This document shows positions 6,369 through 14,517 of a DNA stretch of 20,343 nucleotides, one piece after another. The first letter of the stretch is position 1, and every line of letters begins with the position of its first letter. The translations under genes and the position numbers were made by a program. This DNA comes from Acidobacteriota bacterium. Lineage in GTDB: Bacteria; Acidobacteriota; Vicinamibacteria; Vicinamibacterales; UBA8438. Below the pieces are notes generated by a model. It was not told the origin of the DNA. It made no database searches and worked only from the letters and a program-made list of their open reading frames with translations. The stretch lies in the NCBI GenBank assembly GCA_005778315.1, contig SXOW01000470.1, forward strand, positions 1 through 20,343. The letters run 5' to 3'.

Positions 6369-7859
6369 ATGAACGACCCGACAAGGGCTCCACAGCGAGT
6401 CCAGGTGGCGATCATCGGTGCCGGCCCTGGCGGTTCGGTAGCGGCCACGACGCTGGCCGAAGCCGGCCATGACGTGCTTCTGATCGAGGCCGGGCCACAT
6501 CTTCCCGTCGACTCGGCGCCCCACTTCCGCCGAGACGAAATGATGCAGAAATACTGCAACGGAGGTATCACGCCGTCGTTCGCGTTGAGCACGAGCATGG
6601 CCTATCTCGAGGGGTGCTGTGTCGGCGGTGGCAGTGAAATCAATCGCGGCCTGTATCAGCGGACGCCCGACACGGTGGTCGAGACCTGGCGGCGCGACTT
6701 CCACGTCGATGGGATCACCTGCGAGACCATGGTCCCGCATTTCGAGGCGTGTGAGGCGGTCGCTCGGGTGTCCCCGCTGCGCGCCCCTGCGCCACCCAGC
6801 TCCCTGAGGCTCCAGGAAGGCGCGAACAGGCTGGGCTGGCGCTGCGCCGAGGTGCCGCGCCTGGTCACCTACGACGACAAGCCGTCCGGCAAGAAGCAGT
6901 CCATGAGCGCAACGTTTCTGCCGCGCTTCCTGGCCGCCGGCGGCGGGTTGATGCCGGACACGCGGGTACACCGCCTTCGCCGGATCGGGGGACGATGGTC
7001 CATTTCAGGCACCCGGCGTGGGCGAACGCTGGACATCGAAGCGGACACGATATTTGTCGCGGGTGGCGCGATCCGTACGCCGGCATTGCTGAAGCGCAGC
7101 GGCATTCGACGCCACGTCGGCGGGTCACTGCGATTTCACCCGATGGTCAAGGTCGTCGCCCAGTTTCCGGAGGAAATCAATCTGCCGGGCATGCCAGACC
7201 CGGTGCACTCCGTCAAGGAGTTCGAGCCGCGATTCAGCATGGGCTGTTCAATCAGCGCCCCTCCGCTATTGGCGTTGACGATGGCCGAACACCCGGATCA
7301 CATGACGGAGGTCGATCGCCACTGGCGTCACATGGCTCTCTACTACGTCCAGTCGACGGGCGGCATCGGCAGCGTTCACAATGTGCCCGGATTCCGCGAC
7401 CCGCTGGTGAGGGTCCAGTTCTCGAGGTCGGACATGGCCGAACTCGCCGAGGGCCTCAAGCGGCTCTGCGAATGCTTGTTCGCGGCGGGGGCCGTGACCA
7501 TCTACCCGGGCATCAGCGGCGGCGTGGTCCTCCGTACGACCGGTGGCGTGCGCGGTCTTCCTGACACCCTGCGCGGCAATCGCGCGACGCTGTCAGCGTT
7601 GCATCTGTTCGCGACCTGCCCGATGGGTGAGCGTGGCGACCGCTGCGCGGTGGATTCGTTTGGCAAAGTGCATGGCGTCGACGACCTCTACCTCGCCGAC
7701 GCGTCGCTGCTGCCGAGTCCGACCGTGGTCAACCCGCAGGGGTCGGTGATGGCCATCGCGCACCGCAACGCTCTGCATTTCCTGGAACGAGCGGCCCACG
7801 GAGCGGCGAAGCCCCGCTCGTCCGACGGCCGAACTCTAATCGCGCGGAGCAACCTGTGA
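6369..7859 (+). CDS. GMC-family FAD-dependent oxidoreductase (496 aa)
   Basis: The N-terminus carries the ADP-binding motif GAGPGG at residues 17-22 with the FAD ribose-binding acidic residue Glu40. EGCCVGGGSEINRGLYQR near residues 80-97 is the GMC signature-like segment. The C-terminal block has the active-site pair His412 (in ALHLFATC) and Asn455 (in VVNPQGSVMA), followed by the usual terminal helix; KVHGVDDLYLADASLLP precedes them as in cholesterol, choline and alcohol oxidases. It should oxidise an alcohol using FAD. The last bases overlap the epimerase start (GTGA), so those two are coupled. No Shine-Dalgarno sequence is obvious at ATG 6369. In-frame continuity back to the 119-residue ORF is interrupted only by one TGA. 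Confidence 0.93.
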   Translation: MNDPTRAPQRVQVAIIGAGPGGSVAATTLAEAGHDVLLIEAGPHLPVDSAPHFRRDEMMQKYCNGGITPSFALSTSMAYLEGCCVGGGSEINRGLYQRTPDTVVETWRRDFHVDGITCETMVPHFEACEAVARVSPLRAPAPPSSLRLQEGANRLGWRCAEVPRLVTYDDKPSGKKQSMSATFLPRFLAAGGGLMPDTRVHRLRRIGGRWSISGTRRGRTLDIEADTIFVAGGAIRTPALLKRSGIRRHVGGSLRFHPMVKVVAQFPEEINLPGMPDPVHSVKEFEPRFSMGCSISAPPLLALTMAEHPDHMTEVDRHWRHMALYYVQSTGGIGSVHNVPGFRDPLVRVQFSRSDMAELAEGLKRLCECLFAAGAVTIYPGISGGVVLRTTGGVRGLPDTLRGNRATLSALHLFATCPMGERGDRCAVDSFGKVHGVDDLYLADASLLPSPTVVNPQGSVMAIAHRNALHFLERAAHGAAKPRSSDGRTLIARSNL

Positions 7860-8881
7860 GACATCTGGTCACCGGCGGGTCCGGCTTTATCGGCCACATG
7901 GTCGCCCGGCGGCTGCGTGACCGCGGCGAAGAGGTGCGCGTACTGGATATCTGGGATGATCCGAACCGACCCAAGGAGGTTCGGTACTTCGAAGCCAGCG
8001 TGACCGACCGCAACAAGGTCAGCGAAGCAATGAACGGTGTCGACGTCGTCCATCACAATGCCGCCCTCGTTGCCCAGAGCGATGCCGGCAAAGACTACTG
8101 GGCCGTCAATGTCGAAGGCTCGCGGGTCACCGCCGAGGAGGCCGCCAAGGCCGGTGTGCAGGCGTTCATCCATACCTCGTCGACGGCCGTGTTCGGCATC
8201 CCCCCAGACGACGGCCCGATCACCAGCGACACGCCAACCGTGCCGGTCGAACCCTATGGCCGATCGAAGCTCGCCGGGGAGCGCATCACGGAACACATCT
8301 GCCGGACGCACGGTATTCCACTCATCACGATTCGCCCCCGGGCCACGCTCGGAGCCGGCCGGCTGGGCATCTTCCAGATCCTCTTCGAATGGATCAAGGA
8401 GAACCGCAACGTCTATGTGATCGGTCACGGTCACATCAAATTTCAGTTCGTCCATGCCCTGGATTTGATGGACTTCTACATGCTCGCGCTCGATGCCGGC
8501 AAGACCGGCACCTACAACGTCGGCACCGACCGGTTCGGTACGCTGCGGGGCGACCTTGAAGCGCTGATACGGCATGCCGATTCGAGGTCGCGGGTCAGAA
8601 GCCTTCCCGAGGGGCTCGCCATCAACAGCTTGAGGGCCCTGTATTGGCTGCGGGTGTCGCCGCTGGTGCCCTGGCATTTCCTGACCTACCACAAGCCCTG
8701 CTATTTCGACACGCAGCCCCTGCTCGACTTAGGCTGGCGACCCAAGTATTCGAATGTCGATCTGTTGAAGGAAAGCTACGACTGGTTCGTCAACGATGCG
8801 GGACAAGCGGGGACGGGCCAGTCCCCTCATCGCGCGCCTCTACATCAGGGCGCGCTCTGGCTGCTCAAGAAGCTGTCGTAG
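7856..8881 (+). CDS. NAD-dependent epimerase/dehydratase, 3-beta-HSD-like extended SDR (341 aa)
   Basis: The extended SDR features are clear: GGSGFIG at residues 7-13 for NAD binding, HHNAALV, a TSSTAVFG strand and the catalytic YxxxK (Tyr134, Lys138 in PYGRSKLAGE). The region after IRPRATLGAGR and the C-terminal membrane-like part are closer to 3-beta-hydroxysteroid dehydrogenase/isomerase and lipid-active epimerases than to sugar-nucleotide epimerases, but the substrate is not decidable. It starts at GTG 7856, overlapping the GMC stop by 4 bases, which implies coupled translation and probably sequential oxidation of the same substrate. It ends in TAG, immediately repeated, six bases before the convergent SDR gene ends. 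Confidence 0.9.
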   Translation: MRHLVTGGSGFIGHMVARRLRDRGEEVRVLDIWDDPNRPKEVRYFEASVTDRNKVSEAMNGVDVVHHNAALVAQSDAGKDYWAVNVEGSRVTAEEAAKAGVQAFIHTSSTAVFGIPPDDGPITSDTPTVPVEPYGRSKLAGERITEHICRTHGIPLITIRPRATLGAGRLGIFQILFEWIKENRNVYVIGHGHIKFQFVHALDLMDFYMLALDAGKTGTYNVGTDRFGTLRGDLEALIRHADSRSRVRSLPEGLAINSLRALYWLRVSPLVPWHFLTYHKPCYFDTQPLLDLGWRPKYSNVDLLKESYDWFVNDAGQAGTGQSPHRAPLHQGALWLLKKLS

Positions 8882-8887
8882 TAGCGG

Positions 8888-9685
8888 CTAGAAACCGAAC
8901 AGTTTCGCCATCACCTTGAGCGCCATGTCGACGCCCAATAGACGGTTGGCCCAGTGGGCCTTGGCGGCGTTCGTGCCGACGATATAGCGCACGGGAGGAC
9001 GCGCCACCCGGATGGCCTTGACGATGGCGTTGACGACCTCCTCAGGGTCGATGCCGAGGGCGCTATCCGTCGCGTTGAGGACCCGCGCGTAGCCATCGTC
9101 GAGATAGGGCACGCCCCGCGGCGTGTAGTCGTTGCCTGTTTCGTTGAAGCCCGTGTTGACGTTGCCGGGCTGAATCAGCACCGGCCGGATCCGCCGGTAG
9201 GACGCCTCGATGGACAGTGCCTCGTAGATTCGCTCGAGACCTGCCTTCGAGGCGGCATACACACCCTCCATCGGAATACCGATTCCCGCCGACACCGAGC
9301 TCAACCCGACGATTCGGCCGCCATCGCGGATGAGTGGCAACACGTCTCGCACCAGCTTGATATGCGATGTGAGATTGACGTCGAGCACGCGGTCGATCAG
9401 CTGGTCTGGTACGAACTCGATGGGGTACGTATGGTGGACCCCGGCCGAGATGACCACGGCATCAAGCGCGCCGACGGTGTCAGCGACGGTCCGGAGCGCG
9501 TCGGCCACCGACTGGCGGACGACCATGTCCATCGCCACCGTCACCACATCGCCGTGTGCGGATGCGAGCGCTGCGAGCGCCGCCACGTCCCGGTCGGCGA
9601 CCACCACCCGGTTGCCACCGGCCACCAGTCGACGTGTCGCAAGCCTGCCGATGCCGTTGGCACCGCCCACAATCAGGATATTCAC
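8888..9685 (-). CDS. Short-chain dehydrogenase/reductase, classical SDR (265 aa)
   Basis: GGANGIG at residues 7-13 is the classical cofactor-binding motif. Asn104, Ser130, Tyr143 and Lys147 form the catalytic tetrad (SSVSAGIG...YAASK), and SAGVH replaces the usual NAG. PGNVNTGF follows as in most SDRs. It is a cytosolic NAD(P)-dependent oxidoreductase of unknown substrate. Its C-terminus has a short hydrophobic ending (MALKVMAKLFGF) that may touch the membrane. The start is GTG 9685, supported because homology begins at once; no Shine-Dalgarno sequence is visible. It lies 67 bases downstream of the secreted propeller gene on the same strand and converges on the epimerase gene. Confidence 0.9.
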   Translation of the reverse strand: MNILIVGGANGIGRLATRRLVAGGNRVVVADRDVAALAALASAHGDVVTVAMDMVVRQSVADALRTVADTVGALDAVVISAGVHHTYPIEFVPDQLIDRVLDVNLTSHIKLVRDVLPLIRDGGRIVGLSSVSAGIGIPMEGVYAASKAGLERIYEALSIEASYRRIRPVLIQPGNVNTGFNETGNDYTPRGVPYLDDGYARVLNATDSALGIDPEEVVNAIVKAIRVARPPVRYIVGTNAAKAHWANRLLGVDMALKVMAKLFGF

Positions 9686-9752
9686 TCGGTTGGGCCCAGT
9701 TGATCAGCGCATGCCATGGAGGGCGTCGTCCGGATGACTGCGGGTTCGCGCC

Positions 9753-11159
9753 TCAGCGGCGACCGTCGCTGCTGATGCGGTACAGCTTCGTCTGGGTACG
9801 GAGCAACACACTGCCCCGCACGACCGCAGGTGTGGCGAGTGCCATTTCGTTGAGCGAGTTGGTATGCAGCAGTTCGAACTCGGGCCCGGCACGGATGACG
9901 AACGTATCCCCATCCTCGCTCATGAGAAAGATCCGATCGTTGTAGGCCCACGGCGATGCGGTGAATCCGGACCCCGGCTTGATCCGGGTCCGGCCGTAGA
10001 CCTCCCGGCCCGTCCGGGCGTCGTGATTCAACAGGAAGCCGCGGTCCAGCAGGGTGTAGTAGTAGCCGTCGTAGACCAGCGCGGAGGTGTTGTAGGTCCC
10101 CAGCATCGGCTGATACCAGACGATAAAGTCGTTGCCGTTCTGGCCAGGGCTCAACGAGATGTCTCCCGACGCGCCGGGTCGAATCGCGTAGACCGGCCTG
10201 GGCATGCCGCCCGGATACCCGGAACTGATGTAGACCAGCCCGTCTCGGGCGAACGGCGTCGGCACGACGTTGACGGTCATGCCGCCCAGCTCCCACAGGA
10301 GACGGCCATCGAGGTCGTAGGAGCGCACCCGCCGCAGGCCGGCGGTCACGACCTCGGTACGCAGGTCGTTCTCCCACACGAAGGGCGTGGCCCAGTTCTC
10401 CACCTCGTCCCGCTCGACTCGCCAGATCTGATCACCCGTGGCGGCGTCCAGAGCCACGAGAAATGACCCGCTGGTGTTGTCGTTGACCACATACAGCCGC
10501 CCGTCGTGGAGGGCTGGCGACGCGGCGGTGCCGAAGCGCTGGCGGCCGTTGAAGACACCAAGCTCGCGTCGCCACGCCACCTCACCGGTCAGGTCGAGGG
10601 CCACCACGAGCCCGATCGTGCCGAAGTAGACATACACGCGATCGCCGTCGGTCACCGGGGTCTCCGAGGCGAAACTGTTTTTGAGATGCCGCTCGATCTC
10701 GGGGACGGCCACCGCGACCTCGCGAACCCACCGGACCGCACCGGTCTCGAAGTCGAGGTCATAGACCAGCCACCGATGACTCGCCGTCGACCTGGTGGCG
10801 CCGCTGGCGGCGCCCGGGTCGTACAGCCCACGGACGGGCTGGCGTTCCTCCCCAGCACTGACCGAGGTGGTCAGGAAGACGTGTTCGTCCCAGACCACCG
10901 GCGAACTCCAGCCGAGACCAGGGACATCTGCCTTCCAGACGACGTTGGTTGTCTCGCTCCAGGCGTCGGGCAGCCGCGGATCGTCGGACACCGCGCCGTC
11001 ATCGGGTCCGCGGAACTTCGCCCACTGCGCCCACTGCGCCCACTGCGCCTGCGGAGCCTCCGTCGGCCGATCGGCAGGCTGACCGGACACGGGGGTCGGC
11101 ATCGCGCCGACGACCAGCAGCAGCGTGCTCACCATGCACATCGTCGTCGTGGAACCCAT
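9753..11159 (-). CDS. Secreted PQQ-like (BamB-type) beta-propeller protein (468 aa)
   Basis: A signal peptide (MGSTTTMCMVSTLLLVVGA..., cleaved near VSG|QP) is followed by a short linker and a WAKFRGPDDGAVSDDPRLP start that is typical of PQQ-like repeat proteins of Acidobacteria and Planctomycetes. Blade repeats follow, for example WKADVPGLGWSSPVVW, LVVALDLTGEVAWRREL, SFLVALDAATGDQIWRVE and SALVYDGYYYTLLDRG. The lack of the catalytic features of quinoprotein dehydrogenases suggests a binding or scaffold propeller rather than an enzyme. ATG 11159 has GAGGGG 6 bases upstream; the longer frame to 11186 has no such support. A three-copy 9-base repeat codes for QWA three times in the linker (11021-11047). 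Confidence 0.9.
   Translation of the reverse strand: MGSTTTMCMVSTLLLVVGAMPTPVSGQPADRPTEAPQAQWAQWAQWAKFRGPDDGAVSDDPRLPDAWSETTNVVWKADVPGLGWSSPVVWDEHVFLTTSVSAGEERQPVRGLYDPGAASGATRSTASHRWLVYDLDFETGAVRWVREVAVAVPEIERHLKNSFASETPVTDGDRVYVYFGTIGLVVALDLTGEVAWRRELGVFNGRQRFGTAASPALHDGRLYVVNDNTSGSFLVALDAATGDQIWRVERDEVENWATPFVWENDLRTEVVTAGLRRVRSYDLDGRLLWELGGMTVNVVPTPFARDGLVYISSGYPGGMPRPVYAIRPGASGDISLSPGQNGNDFIVWYQPMLGTYNTSALVYDGYYYTLLDRGFLLNHDARTGREVYGRTRIKPGSGFTASPWAYNDRIFLMSEDGDTFVIRAGPEFELLHTNSLNEMALATPAVVRGSVLLRTQTKLYRISSDGRR
11021..11047. repeat. Three tandem copies of a 9-base unit inside the propeller gene
   Basis: CCCACTGCG occurs three times in direct succession and encodes repeated Gln-Trp-Ala on the minus strand, in the linker between signal peptide and propeller. 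The copies are perfect, as expected of a slippage-prone minisatellite. Confidence 0.85.
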
Positions 11160-11311
11160 GTCCGCCCCTCTTGCGCGTGGCGACACCGGCGGAAATGCGC
11201 CAGCGCCCCGTGTCTGCGACGCTATCGTATCGGGTGAGGTCGACCGACGCTAGTGCACCGCCGTCGAGATCCGAGGGCAGGCTGGACGTGTTCCGATCCC
11301 GGGCGATCCTC

Positions 11312-13768
11312 TCAGACCCCGGAGGTTGGTACGTACGCCGGCTGGGCCACACCGTCGGCCCTCACCCGCCAGGGGGTCCACAGCAGCAGGAGCGACTCGA
11401 TATCGAGGTCGCTCTTGCGCGGTGCCACCTTGACCTCCGTCACCGACAACGCCTCCGCGTCGACCGCGCCGCGCAGCGCCTCGAGCTCGCCTTGAAACGC
11501 TGCTTCTAGCTCAGCCAGCCGCTCCCGCAGCGTCTCCACCCGTTCGCCCGCCCGCGCGATATCGCCATGCTCCTGGGCGGCCAGCCCAGCGCCCCGCATC
11601 GCTGTCGCGGCGCGCCCGACCGTCCCGACAGACGCCAGCTTGCGCCCGAACAGGGCACCGACCACGGTCGCGCCGAACGAAATGGCGGTCTGCACCTTCT
11701 TCTGCGTGTACTGCGACTGCTCCATGTCGACCCGGTGTTCCGCCTGCGTGACCTGATCCTGCAGACGCGTCAGCTTCGGCGCGTATTTCTGCCGTAACGC
11801 CTGGACCCGCAGGTTACGGTCCTCACGCAGCGCGTCTCCCAGCCGCCCCCGGAAGGCCCCGGCACTCTCACCAAGCTGGGACACCAGCTTCGGGCTCCCG
11901 CACCGCCACAACGTGAGGGGACGATTGCGATACAGATGCGTCGCCAGCATCTTGCGCCACCGCTGGTAGGTCTTGGCATTCTGGGCGGCCGGCGGGATCG
12001 GGGCGAATCCGGCGTGAGGCTCGGGTTCGTCGTCGAATGCCAACGCCGCGCCACGCGGCGTCTCGAGGGCCTCTGCCCAGGGCGACCCGGATGCCGCCTC
12101 CGGCAGCGGCGCCAGGGTTACGACCCGCGTCCACTCGTCCACCCCGACGGTCGGCTCGCTGTAGTGCAGCATCGCCACCGCCCCCAGGCCGGCCCGATAC
12201 CCCAGCTGCTCGCCGGGACCGGCCGGATGCGTCACCGGGAGGAACCGCTCCACGACCTCAGCGGGTACCGCGGGACGCACCGACGGCGTCGGTGCCGCGG
12301 CGGCGGACGATACCGCCGGAACCGTGTCCGGGACGGGCGAGGGCGCGTCCGGGGCCGGCGGGGCGCCGCTGAGGCGCTTGATTTGATCGCGCGTCAGCGG
12401 GCCGCTGAGATACGACAACGTCCACCGGGTTTGGAAGATGACAGGTGCGTCTTCGTGCACGTTGTTCATCAGAAACACGCGGCTGCCCAGCCCGGCCAGC
12501 AGCCGCTCCATGCGAGACCGGTCGAAGGTGGCTCCGGCCTGGGCAGAAGCCCCCTCCAGGCCCTCGATGACCCGTGCCTTGTCGCGTTCGGTCTGGAGAC
12601 GCCCCAGGAACCAGGTGCCCGCGTTCGAGAGCCCCTTGTAGTCGAGGTCCACGGGGTTCTGCGTGGCGAGCACCAGCCCCAACCCCTGCGCTCTGGCCTG
12701 CTTCAGCAAGGTCAGCAGCGGACGTTTCGAGGGTGGCTCGGCGACGGGCGGCATGTAGCCCAGGATTTCGTCCATGTAGAGCAGCGCGCGCAGGCTCCGG
12801 CTGCCCGGCTGGGCTCGAACCCACGACACAATCTCGTTCAACAGCGACGTCACCACGAACATCCGCTCGGCATCGGACAGGTGGGCAATCGACACGATCG
12901 ACACTCGGGGCCGCCCGTCCGCCGTATAGAGCAGTCGCCCGATATCGAGCGGCGCGCCCTCCGTCCACACCTCGAACCCCGGCGACGCAATCAGGTTGTT
13001 CACCGCCATCGCCAGGCCAAGCCGGTCGGCGGCCGGGAACACCGACTCCAGATCCATGACGCCCACGCGCTCGAAGCCCGGTTTCTGGATCTGGTGAATG
13101 AGCGCCGGCAGGTCCACGTCGCGCCCCTCTCTCCAAGCCCGATCCAGCAGGGTGCCGAGGAGGATCTGCTCGCGACTGGCGATCGGATCGGCGTCGATGC
13201 GCAGCAGGCCAAGCAGACCGGACACCGTCGCCTGCACACGGTCTCGGCGGAGCTCGTCGTCCGCCATCGCGGTGGCGGCGGGCGCCGCCATGGATCGCAA
13301 GATGGAGAGCGGCGCGCCGGCCCGGCTGCCAGGGGTATAGATCGTGCGATCCACCGCGGCCGCGAACCGTCCGATGCGTTCCGCGTCCTGCCCGGTGCGC
13401 GCCAATCCGTTGCGCCACAGGTCGGCAGTCCAGCGAGCCTGGGCCTCCGGAGTCCGTCCGCGCCGCGCCGCCTCCGCTTCGTCGATCCAGGGCCTGAACT
13501 GTGCCGGCGTCAGCTCGGGAAACGTGAGGAGGAGATTTCCGAGGTCGCCCTTCGGGTCGATCGCGATGGTCGGGATCCCGTCGATGGCGGCCTCCTCGAT
13601 GAGCGTGACCCCCAGACCGGTCTTGCCGCTCCCGGTCATACCGACGCACACTGCATGCGTCGTCAGGTCGCCCGCGTCATAGAGAATCGGGTCGGTGCCG
13701 GTCACGCCCGAATCGAGATCGTGCCGGTGCCCCAGAAAAAACGACCCGAGTTGTTCGTAGTCCTTCAT
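11312..13768 (-). CDS. HerA-like / DUF87 AAA+ ATPase with C-terminal coiled coil (818 aa)
   Basis: Residues 20-400 form a HerA/FtsK-like ATPase core with Walker A GMTGSGKT at 43-50, IAIDPKGDLGN at 68-78, Walker B LLYMDE at 329-334, and the sensor-type strand VLATQNPVDLDYKGL at 366-380. A long Pro/Ala linker near 490-540 leads to a second globular part. The C-terminus has heptad-like charged helices flanking a hydrophobic Gly/Ala segment (ISFGATVVGALFGRKLA). That segment could be a membrane-contacting or glycine-zipper hairpin. Such proteins are widespread but poorly characterised, and roles in DNA processing or translocation are family inference. ATG 13768 is chosen because GGAGG lies 4 bases before it; a longer frame back to 13930 lacks support. 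It is divergent from the phosphatase gene across 178 bases. Confidence 0.88.
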   Translation of the reverse strand: MKDYEQLGSFFLGHRHDLDSGVTGTDPILYDAGDLTTHAVCVGMTGSGKTGLGVTLIEEAAIDGIPTIAIDPKGDLGNLLLTFPELTPAQFRPWIDEAEAARRGRTPEAQARWTADLWRNGLARTGQDAERIGRFAAAVDRTIYTPGSRAGAPLSILRSMAAPAATAMADDELRRDRVQATVSGLLGLLRIDADPIASREQILLGTLLDRAWREGRDVDLPALIHQIQKPGFERVGVMDLESVFPAADRLGLAMAVNNLIASPGFEVWTEGAPLDIGRLLYTADGRPRVSIVSIAHLSDAERMFVVTSLLNEIVSWVRAQPGSRSLRALLYMDEILGYMPPVAEPPSKRPLLTLLKQARAQGLGLVLATQNPVDLDYKGLSNAGTWFLGRLQTERDKARVIEGLEGASAQAGATFDRSRMERLLAGLGSRVFLMNNVHEDAPVIFQTRWTLSYLSGPLTRDQIKRLSGAPPAPDAPSPVPDTVPAVSSAAAAPTPSVRPAVPAEVVERFLPVTHPAGPGEQLGYRAGLGAVAMLHYSEPTVGVDEWTRVVTLAPLPEAASGSPWAEALETPRGAALAFDDEPEPHAGFAPIPPAAQNAKTYQRWRKMLATHLYRNRPLTLWRCGSPKLVSQLGESAGAFRGRLGDALREDRNLRVQALRQKYAPKLTRLQDQVTQAEHRVDMEQSQYTQKKVQTAISFGATVVGALFGRKLASVGTVGRAATAMRGAGLAAQEHGDIARAGERVETLRERLAELEAAFQGELEALRGAVDAEALSVTEVKVAPRKSDLDIESLLLLWTPWRVRADGVAQPAYVPTSGV

Positions 13769-13946
13769 GCGGCCTCCAGTCGCCATCAGCGCCGGCGCCG
13801 CGACGCCCAGGGGGCGACGCTCGGCAGGCGCTCGGCAATCTAGTCTATTCTTCACCGGAGCCTCGTCGGCCGCCTCGATCTCAAGGTCGGCAGCAGGCGC
13901 GCCCGCGGCATGTTCCATCGGCCGCCGCATTGACTAGAGGACCCGC

Positions 13947-14516
13947 GTGCGTCACCTGGCGATCCGCCTTCTGTTCGTCCCGTCGCTGATCTACAACCTG
14001 CTGCTGGCCCGCCTGGTGCCGAACCGGCGCTGGTGGGACCAGGTCGAGGACCATATCCTCCTGGGCGCGCTGCCGTTGCCCTGGCTGGTCGATGACATGG
14101 CCGCCGCCGGTGTTCGAGCGGTGGTCAACACCTGTGTCGAATACGGCGGCCCAATCAAGGGCTACGCCCGTCACGGCATCGAGCAGCTTTGCACACCGAC
14201 GCTGGACTTCACGCCGCCGACGCTGGAGGACGTCGAGCGTGCCGTCGCGTTCGTCGAAACCCATCGAGACCGCGGTGAGACGGTCTACATCCACTGCAAG
14301 GCCGGCCGCGGCCGAAGCGCCACCGTCGCGCTCTGCTGGCTGGTGGCACACCGCGGCATGACGCCCGAGCAAGCGCAGGCGCACCTCGAAACGGTGCGCC
14401 CGCATGTCAATCGCACGCTCTGGAAGCGCGAGGTCGTGCAGCAGTTTGCCCGCGCGCACGCCCGGCCGGGCGCTTCGACGCCGGAAACCCGGAATCACCC
14501 GAGCGCCAGCCAGTAA
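13947..14516 (+). CDS. PTPMT1-like dual-specificity phosphatase (189 aa)
   Basis: The protein-tyrosine-phosphatase signature HCKAGRGRS is present: Cys117 is the nucleophile and Arg123 completes HCX5R. Asp87 in TPTLDFTPP is the likely general acid. The opening RRWWDQVEDHILLGALPL and the VVNTCVEYGG strand resemble PTPMT1, which removes phosphate from phosphatidylglycerophosphate. An N-terminal hydrophobic stretch (residues 5-24) would place it at the membrane. GTG 13947 has AGAGGA 5 bases upstream. It heads a four-gene run with tight or overlapping junctions to two GT-C-like proteins and a UbiA-family prenyltransferase. A lipid-phosphate substrate, possibly a polyprenyl-phosphate sugar phosphate, is therefore a reasonable inference. 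Confidence 0.9.
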   Translation: MRHLAIRLLFVPSLIYNLLLARLVPNRRWWDQVEDHILLGALPLPWLVDDMAAAGVRAVVNTCVEYGGPIKGYARHGIEQLCTPTLDFTPPTLEDVERAVAFVETHRDRGETVYIHCKAGRGRSATVALCWLVAHRGMTPEQAQAHLETVRPHVNRTLWKREVVQQFARAHARPGASTPETRNHPSASQ

Positions 14517-14517
14517 C

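Noticed and set aside
4206..8881. A mycofactocin or PQQ biosynthesis locus.
   Set aside because: Only the radical SAM and GMC genes fit. There is no MftA/PqqA-type precursor, no separate MftB, MftE, MftF, PqqB or PqqC, and the radical SAM protein has a fused PqqD-like domain.
8879..8890. The string TAGCGGCTA appears at both convergent gene junctions (8882-8890 and 19273-19281).
   Set aside because: Nine bases, mostly made of two opposed stop codons plus a common GC core, are expected by chance and no function is needed.
8888..9685. DprE2-like role for the SDR in the sugar module.
   Set aside because: It is a generic classical SDR, lies about 4 kb from the UbiA group on the other strand, and no DprE1-type flavoprotein is present.
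11936..13843. 635-residue plus-strand ORF opposite the ATPase gene.
   Set aside because: It is Arg/His/Gly-rich, lacks motifs and is fully antisense to the Walker-motif-bearing ATPase.
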